NCBI GenBank assembly: GCA_938045475.1
Contig: CALIML010000008.1
Location: 62,001 to 126,000 of the forward strand
Source: an uncultured Sulfolobales archaeon
GTDB lineage: Archaea; Thermoproteota; Thermoprotei_A; Sulfolobales; Desulfurococcaceae
Length of the DNA: 64,000 bases
Direction: 5' to 3'
Shown piece after piece: positions 15,521 to 24,014 of this stretch. Position 1 is the stretch's first letter, and the number at the start of each line of letters is the position of its first letter. The notes below the pieces were generated by a model. It did no database searches, was not told the DNA's origin, and saw only the letters and a program-made list of their open reading frames with translations. The position numbers and the translations under genes are program-made.

Positions 15521-17503
15521 TCATGAGGAGGCCCCCCTACTGATCTTCAAGATCCTTGATGAACCGGGCAGTCTTTCAACTACTTCACTTAAGCTTACTC
15601 CAACGTCTTCTCCAAGCATTTTGATGAAAGACTCTACTAGTTCTTCAGCCATAGCATTGGAGTCAATGCTGCCTGGAGCTATAACTACGTATACTAGGCT
15701 TCTTTCCTTAACAACGTCCTCGGGCCCAACTATTACTCGTCGGTAAGTCCCGTACAGCGAGTCGTAGACTTCCTCCACTCCTAGAGCCATGTTAAGCGCT
15801 ATGTGCCTCACATAGTTCTTCCTACCGTAGATCATGAATGATCCTTTCTCAAGGTATTCCCCTGATGGAGGAGTTTTAGATACTTGCTCTCCAAGAACCC
15901 AGTATACATCTATTTCGCTAAAACCCATGCTCCAAGCCTTAGAGTAGCATGCAGCTATTACAGCTGCTTCACGAATGCTTTTCTCAAAGCCCCCCCCTCT
16001 ACGTACTTTAATTACTGTTGCAGGAGCTCCACGGATGTCTGCATGCATAAATACATCCCCTGGCTCCATGTGTTTTCTCACAACGGCTTCGTTTTGATCA
16101 GAGTTCCTCCCAGCTATTACTAAGAGGCCTTCGCTGGTTATCATCCAGTGGAACTTTTCATACCAATACTTAGGCTTAATGCCTCTCGCAGCAGCCCTAG
16201 CCCTAGCCTCAATGGATCCTTGTAGAGCTAGGAGCTTTGCCCTAAGTTCTTCAACAGCTTTCCCAGCTCTCTCAGCCTTCCCCAAGTACTCTCCATAGAG
16301 TCTGTAGTAGTTGTTGGCGTTTCCATCAGCGTTTAAGCGAACGTCTATTGGCACTTCCACTCCTCCAGGAGTCTTTATGTTAACTAGTCCTGAGTCTTTG
16401 TTATAGCTAACGACTCCACCGCACTTTGCTATAGAGCCCCAGCCGCCTCTAGCTCTCTCCTCTTCAATACAGTTAATTACTTCCCTGATTTCATTTATGT
16501 TTAAAGCTAATTGCTCGAAGTAAGCCTTGTACATAGATGCCTTACTTAAGTACTCTTTAATAAGCTTCTCCTGTTCCTCAATGCTCTTCAATATTTTAGC
16601 GACTTCTCCTTCAATAGCCATCCTCTCCTCCTCTGCGGCTCTATACTTCTCGAGGGCTGTGAAGTATGAGTCGAGAGCTGTATTGAAGTCACTGACTCTA
16701 ACTATGGATAGCTTGTAGAGTTCCTCGAATAGCTTTGGAGGATATGGTGTAAAGCTTATGAACTCCTCACCGCTTTTCACTAAGTACCCTCTGCCCCTCA
16801 GTGATTCTTTAACGAGCTCCCTAAGTCCTTCAACTATTGACTCAACGATCTTCTCGCTGACGCCCCCTAAATCCATGGTCTTATAATCGATGAGCCCAAC
16901 TCTATATAGCACTTCTTCAGCTACCTCTCCAGGCAGCTTAAGTCCGTACACCAGGCCTCTAATCAAATCCCTCCCCTTTCTCAGAGACTCCATTAGTTCG
17001 CTAATGGGTGCTTCAAGGGGATTTAATTGCCCTGGGGGCGGTGAGTACTTTAAGCCGGGCCTCACAACTCTATCCTTCAGCTCCATGGATTTGCTTGAAG
17101 CAATTATAGCCTCGTTAGTAGTTAATGCTAAGACTCCTCGAGGTAGGAGCTCTATGTATAGCCTATAGCTTCTATCCCCTCTAACAATATCTGCGTAGAT
17201 TATTCTATCAAAGTCCAGCATGCCGGCTGTTTTAATTAATCCTCTGCGCAGGTGTCTTCTAAGCACTGGTGTAATGCCGCTGACTCCTTGTACAGCGCTT
17301 TCAGCAATAGAGAAGTTCACTCTCCTACCTGGCTCTACTTTCAGCATCTTTCTCCCGGTTGGAGTAAGCAATTTAAAGATCCATGAGTCATTAGTTGAAT
17401 ATATATTGACTATTCTTGAGCCCAGGGACTCCTTACCTGATGTATCGATCCACGCTAAAACGTCTATAACATTCATTGAAGCCTTCTTTACAAGCATCTT
17501 CAT
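15521..17503 (-). CDS. NFACT-family ribosome quality-control factor (aRqcH/Rqc2 homologue)
   Basis: 660 residues with NFACT-N (~1-220, GRKMLKVEPGRRVNFS), helix-hairpin-helix (~225-300), a long coiled coil (~290-440: RAAEEERMAIEGEVAKILKS, ELRAKLLALQGSIEARARAA) and the NFACT-R domain (~450-580: KYWYEKFHWMITSEGLLVIA, GRNSDQNE, MHADIRGAPATVIK). Rqc2/RqcH binds obstructed large ribosomal subunits with peptidyl-tRNA and, in bacteria, adds alanine tails. The archaeal form is inferred to do the same. A ~75-residue acidic tail follows. Confidence 0.93.
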   Translation of the reverse strand: MKMLVKKASMNVIDVLAWIDTSGKESLGSRIVNIYSTNDSWIFKLLTPTGRKMLKVEPGRRVNFSIAESAVQGVSGITPVLRRHLRRGLIKTAGMLDFDRIIYADIVRGDRSYRLYIELLPRGVLALTTNEAIIASSKSMELKDRVVRPGLKYSPPPGQLNPLEAPISELMESLRKGRDLIRGLVYGLKLPGEVAEEVLYRVGLIDYKTMDLGGVSEKIVESIVEGLRELVKESLRGRGYLVKSGEEFISFTPYPPKLFEELYKLSIVRVSDFNTALDSYFTALEKYRAAEEERMAIEGEVAKILKSIEEQEKLIKEYLSKASMYKAYFEQLALNINEIREVINCIEEERARGGWGSIAKCGGVVSYNKDSGLVNIKTPGGVEVPIDVRLNADGNANNYYRLYGEYLGKAERAGKAVEELRAKLLALQGSIEARARAAARGIKPKYWYEKFHWMITSEGLLVIAGRNSDQNEAVVRKHMEPGDVFMHADIRGAPATVIKVRRGGGFEKSIREAAVIAACYSKAWSMGFSEIDVYWVLGEQVSKTPPSGEYLEKGSFMIYGRKNYVRHIALNMALGVEEVYDSLYGTYRRVIVGPEDVVKERSLVYVVIAPGSIDSNAMAEELVESFIKMLGEDVGVSLSEVVERLPGSSRILKISRGASS

Positions 17504-17560
17504 TCACTAAATATTCAAACTTTTAACTCAGCTACTAAATAATTGAGTTGGTGCCTTTAA

Positions 17561-17887
17561 ATGTATAGAGAGCTGTTCGGCAAGCTAAGCATTGAAGATA
17601 AAGTAGTGCTTATGCGCTTTACGCTAGCTTTAGCCATTGGGCTTGCATCATACTTGATCTACTTAATAAACCCCTCGCTAGAGCTCAGCCTAGGCGGCGT
17701 CAAGCTCTCAATGAATTCAAGCAATATACCCTGGCTTATGAGTGCAGCAGCCTACATTTCATCCATACCAATAGCATTAAGGATTGGGGCTAAAGGACTT
17801 TTTCGAATAGTTATAAGAGGTATTTTAACGTACTACACCACTTGGCTCATAGTCTTCATAGTACTCTACGACTTATTGACGCTTTAA
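17561..17887 (+). CDS. Small multi-pass membrane protein (possibly EMC6-like)
   Basis: 108 residues with three or four predicted helices: RFTLALAIGLASYLIYLI (~20-37), NIPWLMSAAAYISSIPIAL (~55-73) and TYYTTWLIVFIVLYDLLTL (~90-108), with a basic segment between the last two. Size and layout recall EMC6-like archaeal proteins, but no signature residues could be checked. Short gap upstream of nucS; divergent from rqcH. Confidence 0.65.
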   Translation: MYRELFGKLSIEDKVVLMRFTLALAIGLASYLIYLINPSLELSLGGVKLSMNSSNIPWLMSAAAYISSIPIALRIGAKGLFRIVIRGILTYYTTWLIVFIVLYDLLTL

Positions 17888-18032
17888 CACAGCTTAATTC
17901 ACTGCCTCAAAATACAACTTCACCAAGGTCTGCGCTGGGCGGCTCTCTAGCACTGCGCCACTCATCGACTCCACGAGGCTTCATGCATTAATTTTAATAG
18001 GAAGTCTTGAGACACACAACTTGTTGAGCCCT

Positions 18033-18809
18033 ATGTACCGCGAGTTCACGGATATTAATGAAGCACTAGAGTTCATCAAGGAGTCCATAGGCTTAAGGCG
18101 GGTTACTGCAATCATTGCTCCATGCACTGTGGAATACTATGGCAGAGGGAGCTCTAGCCTCAGCCTTGGAGAAAGGATAATTTTAATTAAACAAGATGGG
18201 GCACTGTTAATACATAGACCAACGGGTTATCGGCCAGTTAATTGGCAGCCGGTCACTAGCAGCATTGAAGTCAAGCCTGGGGGGAGAGTCGTTGAGATCA
18301 CTGCAGTTAGAAGTGACCCCAGGGAGGTGCTTGTAGTGAAGCTCTCACCTCCCATAAGAGTGCTTTCATGCAAGCTAGTGGACTCAGCAGGCTTCACTAA
18401 GTACTTAGATGAAAGTGAAGTCAGAGACGTAATCCTTGAGCACCCTGAGGTGCTGGAGGATGGATTAAGAATCGTGGAGAAAGAGAAGGTTATTGGAGAT
18501 CTTTCAGTAGATCTATTCGGCTTCGATAAAAACGGCAGCCCAGTGTTGATTGAAGTAAAGAGGGCGGGGGCTGATAGAGAGGCAGTCCTACAGTTATTTA
18601 AATACGTAGAGGAATACAGAAAGTTAAGTGGAGTAAAGCCACGGGGAATTCTCGTAGCTCCAGAGAGATCTCGGGGAGCCCTAGAGTTATTAGAGAAACT
18701 AGGGCTAGAGTTTAAGAAGATAAACTTGAGGAAGCTTTGGAAGCTGAAGGCTGGGGGAGTTGAAGGAGGATCAAGGAGCATACTCGAGTTTTCAAGAAAG
18801 CGAGGCTGA
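18033..18809 (+). CDS. nucS: Endonuclease NucS (EndoMS), mismatch/branched-DNA nuclease
   Basis: About 258 residues. The N-terminal DNA-binding domain (~1-115) is followed by a RecB-like nuclease with the D-E-x-K core: DLFGFDKNGSPVLIEVKRAG and AVLQLFKYVEEYRK. NucS/EndoMS cuts both strands around mismatches and works with PCNA. A TATA box TTTTAATA at 17992-17999 puts the transcript start near 18022, so either a leaderless TTG at 18021 or the ATG at 18033 (MYREFTDI) is possible; the ATG is preferred. Its end overlaps the following methyltransferase by 50 bp. Confidence 0.93.
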   Translation: MYREFTDINEALEFIKESIGLRRVTAIIAPCTVEYYGRGSSSLSLGERIILIKQDGALLIHRPTGYRPVNWQPVTSSIEVKPGGRVVEITAVRSDPREVLVVKLSPPIRVLSCKLVDSAGFTKYLDESEVRDVILEHPEVLEDGLRIVEKEKVIGDLSVDLFGFDKNGSPVLIEVKRAGADREAVLQLFKYVEEYRKLSGVKPRGILVAPERSRGALELLEKLGLEFKKINLRKLWKLKAGGVEGGSRSILEFSRKRG

Positions 18810-19362
18810 CTCAATTGAACTCTATGAAGTCACTTCCTCCAGCTATGATGAGCTCTATAGAGAGGAGCAGTATGGGAAATACGAGTACGCAGAGTCCTCT
18901 GGATTAACTATAGGTGGAACTGTAATCGACGTTGGATGCGGTACAGGGCTCCTCTTAGAGTATTTGCTGAGCAGGGGGGCTCCATTAGAGAAGTACATTT
19001 GCATAGAGCCAAGCAGTGAAATGATTTCGAGAATTTTTGAGAAAGCCATTGACTATAGAGTGCTAGCTGTTAGAGCATTGGCTCAGGCAAACCCCGTTAG
19101 GGATGGCGTTGCTTCAATAACTACACTAATAACAGTGTGGGACAACATAGCGAGTAGCAATAGGTGGAGGGCTTTAATGGAGTCTCTTAGGGTAACAAAG
19201 ACTGGTGCCCCAGTGATCTTATCGTTCATTAAACATAGATTTAATGAAACGCTGGCTGAAGTCACAAGGATGGCTCAGCGCATTGGGTTAAGGATTGAGT
19301 TCATTGGGTGCGAATCCCATGACTGTATAATAGCATTGCGCCACCGATCCTATCGTGAATAA
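18760..19362 (+). CDS. Class I SAM-dependent methyltransferase, substrate unknown
   Basis: 200 residues. Motif I is TVIDVGCGTGLLLEYLLSRG, the strand-2 acid is CIEPSSEMI and motif IV is ITTLITVWDNIAS, a UbiE/small-molecule-type layout (methyltransferase 11/25). The TTG start at 18760 leaves a 50-bp overlap with nucS; no ATG or GTG lies near, and TTG is favoured by the open frame and by a sequence beginning before SYDELYREEQYGKYEYAESS. Substrate cannot be deduced. Co-transcription with nucS is likely. Confidence 0.82.
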   Translation: MKEDQGAYSSFQESEADSIELYEVTSSSYDELYREEQYGKYEYAESSGLTIGGTVIDVGCGTGLLLEYLLSRGAPLEKYICIEPSSEMISRIFEKAIDYRVLAVRALAQANPVRDGVASITTLITVWDNIASSNRWRALMESLRVTKTGAPVILSFIKHRFNETLAEVTRMAQRIGLRIEFIGCESHDCIIALRHRSYRE

Positions 19363-19488
19363 AGGCTTTCAGCCGTGACCCCCTTTTAATACAGAGCATT
19401 AGCGTGAACGAGAGGAGTAGGAAACCTTATAAGTTAGGTGTAAGTTATAGCTCATTAGATAGCTCAGCCTGATGAAAGAGGGGTAGGT

Positions 19489-19773
19489 GTGTCTACTGCT
19501 GGAAAAACTTCAATAAAGGTACCGACTCCACTGAAGTATTTGAAGAGCGCTCAAAGCCAAGTGGTTTTAGTTAAATTAAAGGATGGAAACGAATATGTGG
19601 GAGTTCTGGAATTAGTTGATCCAACCATGAACGTTGTATTAAGCGATTGCGATGAAATAGATAGCAATGGAAATAAAACTACGAAATATGGGAAAGCACT
19701 TATTAGGGGGAGTCAAATACTGTTTGTAAGCATAAATTATGGAAGAGTTTCTCCAGAACTGGCCGTAAGGTAG
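19489..19773 (+). CDS. Sm-like archaeal protein (Lsm, SmAP)
   Basis: 94 residues, GTG start preceded by GGGGTAG. Sm1 motif: VVLVKLKDGNEYVGVLELVD, with PTMNVVLSDCDEI. Sm2 motif: YGKALIRGSQILFVSI, with the I-R-G signature. SmAPs form heptameric rings binding U-rich RNA. A TATA box (CCTTATAAG at ~19422) lies upstream. The next gene begins 7 bp after the stop, so an lsm-CBS operon is likely. Confidence 0.95.
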   Translation: MSTAGKTSIKVPTPLKYLKSAQSQVVLVKLKDGNEYVGVLELVDPTMNVVLSDCDEIDSNGNKTTKYGKALIRGSQILFVSINYGRVSPELAVR

Positions 19774-19779
19774 AGGCCG

Positions 19780-20184
19780 ATGCTCAAGGCTAGGGATGTA
19801 ATGGTGCCTGAGCTAAGAGTTATAAAAGACAATGAATTCCTGGAAGTAGCTGCTAGAAGAATGTTATTTGAAGGAGTTGATTCACTAGTGGTTGTATCAA
19901 GCACTGAGGAACCCACTGGAATCATCACTAAAAGCGACATCATTAGAGCCATAATCATTGAAAAAATGAATCCGGCGGAAACACCCGTCAGAGAAGCCAT
20001 GTCGAAGCCCTTGAAGTTCGTTGACACTAACGAAGACTTAGACGTAGTAATAAACATGATGATAGAACAAAACATAGGTCACATACTAGTTAAAGAAAAT
20101 GGGAAGTTCGTTGGAATGATATCAAGCCTAGACATAATGTATGTAACTAATACATTGATCGATATACTTAGGGAAAAGCTTTAG
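19780..20184 (+). CDS. Tandem CBS-domain protein
   Basis: 134 residues that are almost only two CBS motifs: RDVMVPELRVIKDNEFLEVA with GIITKSDIIRA, and VREAMSKPLKFVDTNEDLDV with GMISSLDIMYV. Bateman modules bind adenine nucleotides or SAM and usually regulate a partner. Start ATG has GAGG just upstream. Follows lsm by 6 bp, which may point to an RNA-linked role, but the partner is unknown. Confidence 0.92.
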   Translation: MLKARDVMVPELRVIKDNEFLEVAARRMLFEGVDSLVVVSSTEEPTGIITKSDIIRAIIIEKMNPAETPVREAMSKPLKFVDTNEDLDVVINMMIEQNIGHILVKENGKFVGMISSLDIMYVTNTLIDILREKL

Positions 20185-20658
20185 CAAGGGCCCTACGTTA
20201 TTTAAATGAATTGAATGCGCCGGGTATTACTCCCGTTCGAGTGCCTGTAAACCCCCCAGTTATTGTTTATCCACAGACACCCATTGATGTCTCTGCATTC
20301 TTCGCAGGCCGCACTCTATATAACGATATGAGTATCTGATAAACTAAGTGTTTGGAGGCGTGATATGCTATGCCGTGGATCATCTATCCATGAATGGGGG
20401 CCTAACGGCATTGGGCTCGACTGAGCCTCATGTCCTGCGGGATGAAGCAAGTGGCTCCACAGATGAGGCTAACAACACTAAAGAGAAAGTACTGCTAGTG
20501 GAGAAACGCTTCCCAACTACATGGATCACTTGCTTCAGCTGGCCCGCCTTCGCGTAGAGCTTTTTTAACATCCGTTTGGAAAACTTAATGGAGAATTCAT
20601 GGGGAAAGCCGTAGTTAAAAGAGTATGAGGGGTTAAGCGAGTTATTTCTGCTGGTGCA
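20185..20658. other. Gap with protein-like fragments, no intact gene
   Basis: Within this 474-bp gap one plus-strand frame (about 20186-20338) reads LNELNAPGITPVRVPVNPPV with IVYPQTPIDVSAFFAG and ends in TGA TAA, without a good start. A second frame (20348-20557) reads MNGGLTALGSTEPHVLRDEA with SGSTDEANNTKEKV, a composition seen in tails of archaeal TnpB proteins. Both may be transposon scars. A TATA-like TTATTTAAAT is at ~20199-20208. Confidence 0.25.
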
Positions 20659-21384
20659 TTAAGAGCGTATTACTTCTAGGTATTGTTGAGTAGTCCTCCA
20701 CCTCTTTCTTGATTCACCGCTTTTCACTTGTTGAATGAATGCATTAAACCACTTGAAGTCCCTTTCATATACGTGGTATGAGTCAGCTATATGCATATAG
20801 TAGCCGACGTTTACACCGATTTTTTGAGCTACAAGCTTTTGCAGCTCTGTGAATGCATACATATTCATGTAAGCTGCTTTAAGTGCATCGTTGCTCCTCA
20901 TATGGACGTGCAGTATGAGGCTGTTTTCAAAGACCCTGAACCACATTCTATTAAGGCATGGCGGATGCTCACTATCTAGGTCCTTCCACGGCTGCCAAGT
21001 TATTGCCTGAGCTCTCCTAGTGTATGGAGCATTCCTTAATTTTTCAACAACTTTGCTCACTTGATCAATAGTAGTGCCATTCGGGAGACTGTATGAAAAC
21101 AACCTCTCATGATACGTATAGCCAAGTCTCTCAACTAAGTAGTCGTGAACACCTTTGACTACTTCATCAACGTAGTCCAGGAGCCCTCTTAGAGAGCCTG
21201 CAACAATTCCCTTTAAATGCACTCTCGGCTCTGCAAAAGGATCTTCAACAATAATTACGGCTGGAGCATCAATGCTTCTCTCACCGTACTCAGTGTCCAT
21301 AATCGCGCCAACTTCACTAAGCTCAACAAGGCTCTGCTCCCAAGCCTCCGGCAGATTTCCGCCGACAACGTGTATTAACTTCAT
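20659..21384 (-). CDS. thyA: Thymidylate synthase, archaeal ThyA type
   Basis: About 241 residues from ATG 21384 (MKLIHVVGG). The active-site cysteine is in EHPPCLNRMWFRV (family PPC). RSNDALKAAYMNMYAF matches the 'RS.D......N' dUMP-binding stretch and HIADSYHVYERD the 'H.Y..H'-like segment. The enzyme methylates dUMP to dTMP with methylene-folate or an archaeal folate analogue. I chose 21384 because GGTG lies 5 nt upstream of it; a GTG frame extends to 21414 with little family likeness. Many relatives use flavin-dependent ThyX instead. Confidence 0.85.
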   Translation of the reverse strand: MKLIHVVGGNLPEAWEQSLVELSEVGAIMDTEYGERSIDAPAVIIVEDPFAEPRVHLKGIVAGSLRGLLDYVDEVVKGVHDYLVERLGYTYHERLFSYSLPNGTTIDQVSKVVEKLRNAPYTRRAQAITWQPWKDLDSEHPPCLNRMWFRVFENSLILHVHMRSNDALKAAYMNMYAFTELQKLVAQKIGVNVGYYMHIADSYHVYERDFKWFNAFIQQVKSGESRKRWRTTQQYLEVIRS

Positions 21385-21534
21385 TACATCACCAACTCTA
21401 CTAGCAAAGCCCACTGTATATAAAGTGATTGTACTTGAATAGCTGGTGGAGGATTTAAGACTTAGTAAGTTCAGGGGCTGGTGAACTCTCTGAAGGAAAT
21501 TTTCTTTAGGGCGTGAAGCCAGCTGAGACTTAGA

Positions 21535-21942
21535 CTATTTCTTAGAAATCCTCCTCAGCATCCTCACGCCATTTAAAGCATCAATCCAATACGGCGTAAT
21601 TAACGCCAATAGCAGTGCGACGACCTGCATGGAAGGCCTAGCTAGAACTAAGTATACTGCAGCAACTACAGTAGAGTATATGGCGTATGTAAGGCTCCTC
21701 GGTATGATGAACCTCTCCAACACTACATACATCGATAGCTCTATGGGGAGCTCTCTAGATGCAGCGTACTCCCCGGTGTTCGTTTTAACTGCAAAGCCAA
21801 GCCTCTCTAACTTACTGAGAACTCTCTGGGCTTTACCGGGGCTTGAATACCCCATGAGTCTCTGAAACCCCCTAATTGTAACAGGTTTAGCGTGTCTAAG
21901 AAGCTTTAGATAAGCTTCCAAAGCCTCTTCATCCAAGCTCAT
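21535..21942 (-). CDS. Winged-helix protein with C-terminal membrane helices
   Basis: 135 residues. Residues 1-70 form a winged helix (YLKLLRHAKPVTIRGFQRLM with KAQRVLSKLERLGFAVKTNT, then GEYAASRE). Residues ~78-125 are two membrane helices (LTYAIYSTVVAAVYLVLA; VVALLLALITPYWIDAL) with a basic end (RMLRRISKK). This HTH-plus-membrane layout is common in archaea and would hold a DNA-binding domain at the membrane, perhaps as a one-component sensor. It follows the 22019-22840 gene on the same strand, 76 bp apart. Confidence 0.75.
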   Translation of the reverse strand: MSLDEEALEAYLKLLRHAKPVTIRGFQRLMGYSSPGKAQRVLSKLERLGFAVKTNTGEYAASRELPIELSMYVVLERFIIPRSLTYAIYSTVVAAVYLVLARPSMQVVALLLALITPYWIDALNGVRMLRRISKK

Positions 21943-22018
21943 AAGCTCTACCTCACTAGCGCTTAGAGTTAATGTAGGAGGGGAAAAAACTTAATATTAC
22001 AAACTACTTACTAGTCAG

Positions 22019-22840
22019 CTACTTCATTCTCGCGTAAAGCATGTAAAATGCTGCGGCTACAGCAACCCCTACAACTATAGATAAAGCTACAGCAACTCCA
22101 TTGAGCCCATGGCTGGGCGTACTTGCAGGCGGAGCCAGCGTACAAAGCCAAGGAGGTTGCTGCACCGCCAATGCCTTCATCAATTCATCGGGGATCTCGA
22201 ACCTGCATCCCAAGGATCTTATGAGGGCGCCACGTATAGCTCCACCAGCTATCAATTCACTATACCGGCGCCAGGTCCCATCATTTACGTAGTAGACGAG
22301 CCTCTCATTCCACCCGGCGCAGCCTATGCAAGCACTCTTCACTACTTCCTCTAAGTCGCTGCTAGAGAGCCCCATTAAAATGCCAGTGTTTGTAAGCCTA
22401 TCCAGCTCGATGAGCAGTGTTGACTTAAGGAGATCTGAGTAGTACTTCACCATAGATTCGTTGAGTTGCGCCCAACTTCCTTCAAATCCAACATCCATGA
22501 GTTCAAGCCTTATCCCTGGGTAAAGCTCTATGGGTTCGCCTTCGTTAATGCCCGGCACTAGGGGCGCTCCATTAAAGACTTCCTCTAAGTAAACTATTAC
22601 AGCGATGTTGTCGACGCTTCTATACACGTAATATTCATTAACTTTGAAGACTCCTGGAACTCCTTCAAGTAGTGTCGAGTTAAGGAATACTCCAGGCTTG
22701 TTCAATAGCACCTCCACGGAGTAGACGTCGCTGGGGTTGAAGCATGCATTGATGGAGGGAGCGTTTATCAGCATGGCGGTTAGCACAACTATTGCAGTTA
22801 TAGCAACTGCTCTACCTATATCCCACTTAAATCCACTCAC
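22019..22840 (-). CDS. Membrane-anchored extracellular protein with cysteines, unknown function
   Basis: 273 residues. An N-terminal signal/anchor helix (~10-26, AVAITAIVVLTAMLINA) and a C-terminal helix (~248-268, GVAVALSIVVGVAVAAAFYML) flank a ~220-residue exported domain. Cysteines lie at NACFNP, KSACIGCAGW, LGCRFE and WLCTLA, fit for disulfides or a metal site. The upstream part has beta-rich segments (YYVYRSVDNIAVIVYLEEV). It recalls archaeal cysteine-cluster surface proteins, but no family is assigned. Its position before the membrane-bound winged-helix gene suggests a sensor/regulator pair. Confidence 0.65.
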   Translation of the reverse strand: MSGFKWDIGRAVAITAIVVLTAMLINAPSINACFNPSDVYSVEVLLNKPGVFLNSTLLEGVPGVFKVNEYYVYRSVDNIAVIVYLEEVFNGAPLVPGINEGEPIELYPGIRLELMDVGFEGSWAQLNESMVKYYSDLLKSTLLIELDRLTNTGILMGLSSSDLEEVVKSACIGCAGWNERLVYYVNDGTWRRYSELIAGGAIRGALIRSLGCRFEIPDELMKALAVQQPPWLCTLAPPASTPSHGLNGVAVALSIVVGVAVAAAFYMLYARMK

Positions 22841-22972
22841 ATTGCTTCACCGCTTAATAATTAGCGGAATCAACTATATAGTACGCATTCAACGTAACAG
22901 TACTGTCATAGGGTTTGTGACGGAACGCAGGCCTCTTTAATCAAAGAACTGCGTTGAAAGCCCTTGAGCACC

Positions 22973-23935
22973 TCATGCAGCCCGGAGGTCTTGGAGCTTC
23001 AAGCTCTTCTCCAAGTCGTACTCAGTGCGTACCCCGATTTTATGAAGTGCTTCGTTTGCTTCGTCAAGAGTCCTAGAGCCTTCTACAGCCTTAGCAGTTC
23101 TCGATAGATTGTAGACCACGCCTATATCCATGAAGAACGATAGCGCCTGCATTACGCCGACCTTAACTCTCCTCGAGCCACCCCTTATCAGTATTTCCCC
23201 GAAAAACCCCCTGTAAGCCATTAGCGGAATCCTGCTTGCCTCAGTTACAACTTGCTTAAGGAGTTCTTCGTACAGCTCTGCTTCACTCCTGCTTACCCCC
23301 TTAACCCAAAGCAATCCATTGTTTCTCGCTACAGCCTCTATTCTCTCCAATACTTCCTCCTGGCTTAGCTCTCCATCAGCCCCCGGGCTTACTATAACTA
23401 GAATTGAGTTCTTGAACTTAGAGAATGCTGCGAGACTCATTGAGTCTGCCAGCGGGCTCCGCAAATTCATCTCACACCCTTCAGCAACTATGTCTCCACC
23501 GACGTCAACAGCTATGAATGCCTCTACTCCAAGTGCTTCAGCTATCTCACTCAACCCCTTGAAGTAGCCCACTACCCCCTCCCATAGATCCGCTATATAT
23601 AGCTCGCAGCCAATTACACTCGATACTTTAGCCAGCTGTGGAGTGAAAACTCTTCCAGCTCTAAAGACTTTGGTGGATGGCCTAATGCTTACTGAATGAC
23701 CTCCAACGCTCCCAGCATTTACGAGGCAGTTGAACGGCACTGGGCCTGGCTCAGGATCTATTGTGTATCTCTCCCAGGCGACTCCGCCCACGTAAGTCTT
23801 CACTCCACAGACGTCTTCAATCCATTTAGCTAGTACAGCTGCAGATGCTGCATCTCCACCGCCCCCCGCTCCATAGACCACGACGCTCCTCGGCTTAAAG
23901 CCCAGCAAGTCCTCCAGCACTCTTCCACAGCCCAT
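22973..23935 (-). CDS. DUF1152 family protein
   Basis: 320 residues. DUF1152 features are the Gly-rich N-terminal loop VVVYGAGGGGDAASAAVLAK, the segment GGVAWERYTIDPEPGPV and the acidic FIAVDVGGDIVAEG with SPLADSM. The fold is Rossmann-like and suggests nucleotide or sugar-nucleotide binding, but no reaction is known. Found across hyperthermophilic archaea. It is divergent from the GH57/GT5 operon, with ~80 bp between starts, so a shared regulatory region is possible; a link to glucan metabolism is only a guess. Confidence 0.85.
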   Translation of the reverse strand: MGCGRVLEDLLGFKPRSVVVYGAGGGGDAASAAVLAKWIEDVCGVKTYVGGVAWERYTIDPEPGPVPFNCLVNAGSVGGHSVSIRPSTKVFRAGRVFTPQLAKVSSVIGCELYIADLWEGVVGYFKGLSEIAEALGVEAFIAVDVGGDIVAEGCEMNLRSPLADSMSLAAFSKFKNSILVIVSPGADGELSQEEVLERIEAVARNNGLLWVKGVSRSEAELYEELLKQVVTEASRIPLMAYRGFFGEILIRGGSRRVKVGVMQALSFFMDIGVVYNLSRTAKAVEGSRTLDEANEALHKIGVRTEYDLEKSLKLQDLRAA

Positions 23936-24014
23936 GGGAATACCCGTCTCTAGCTAAGTAAGCCCTAAGCTTTATTTCTTCAAGGCGTAGTTCTATTAAG
24001 CGTGGTGCTTACTC

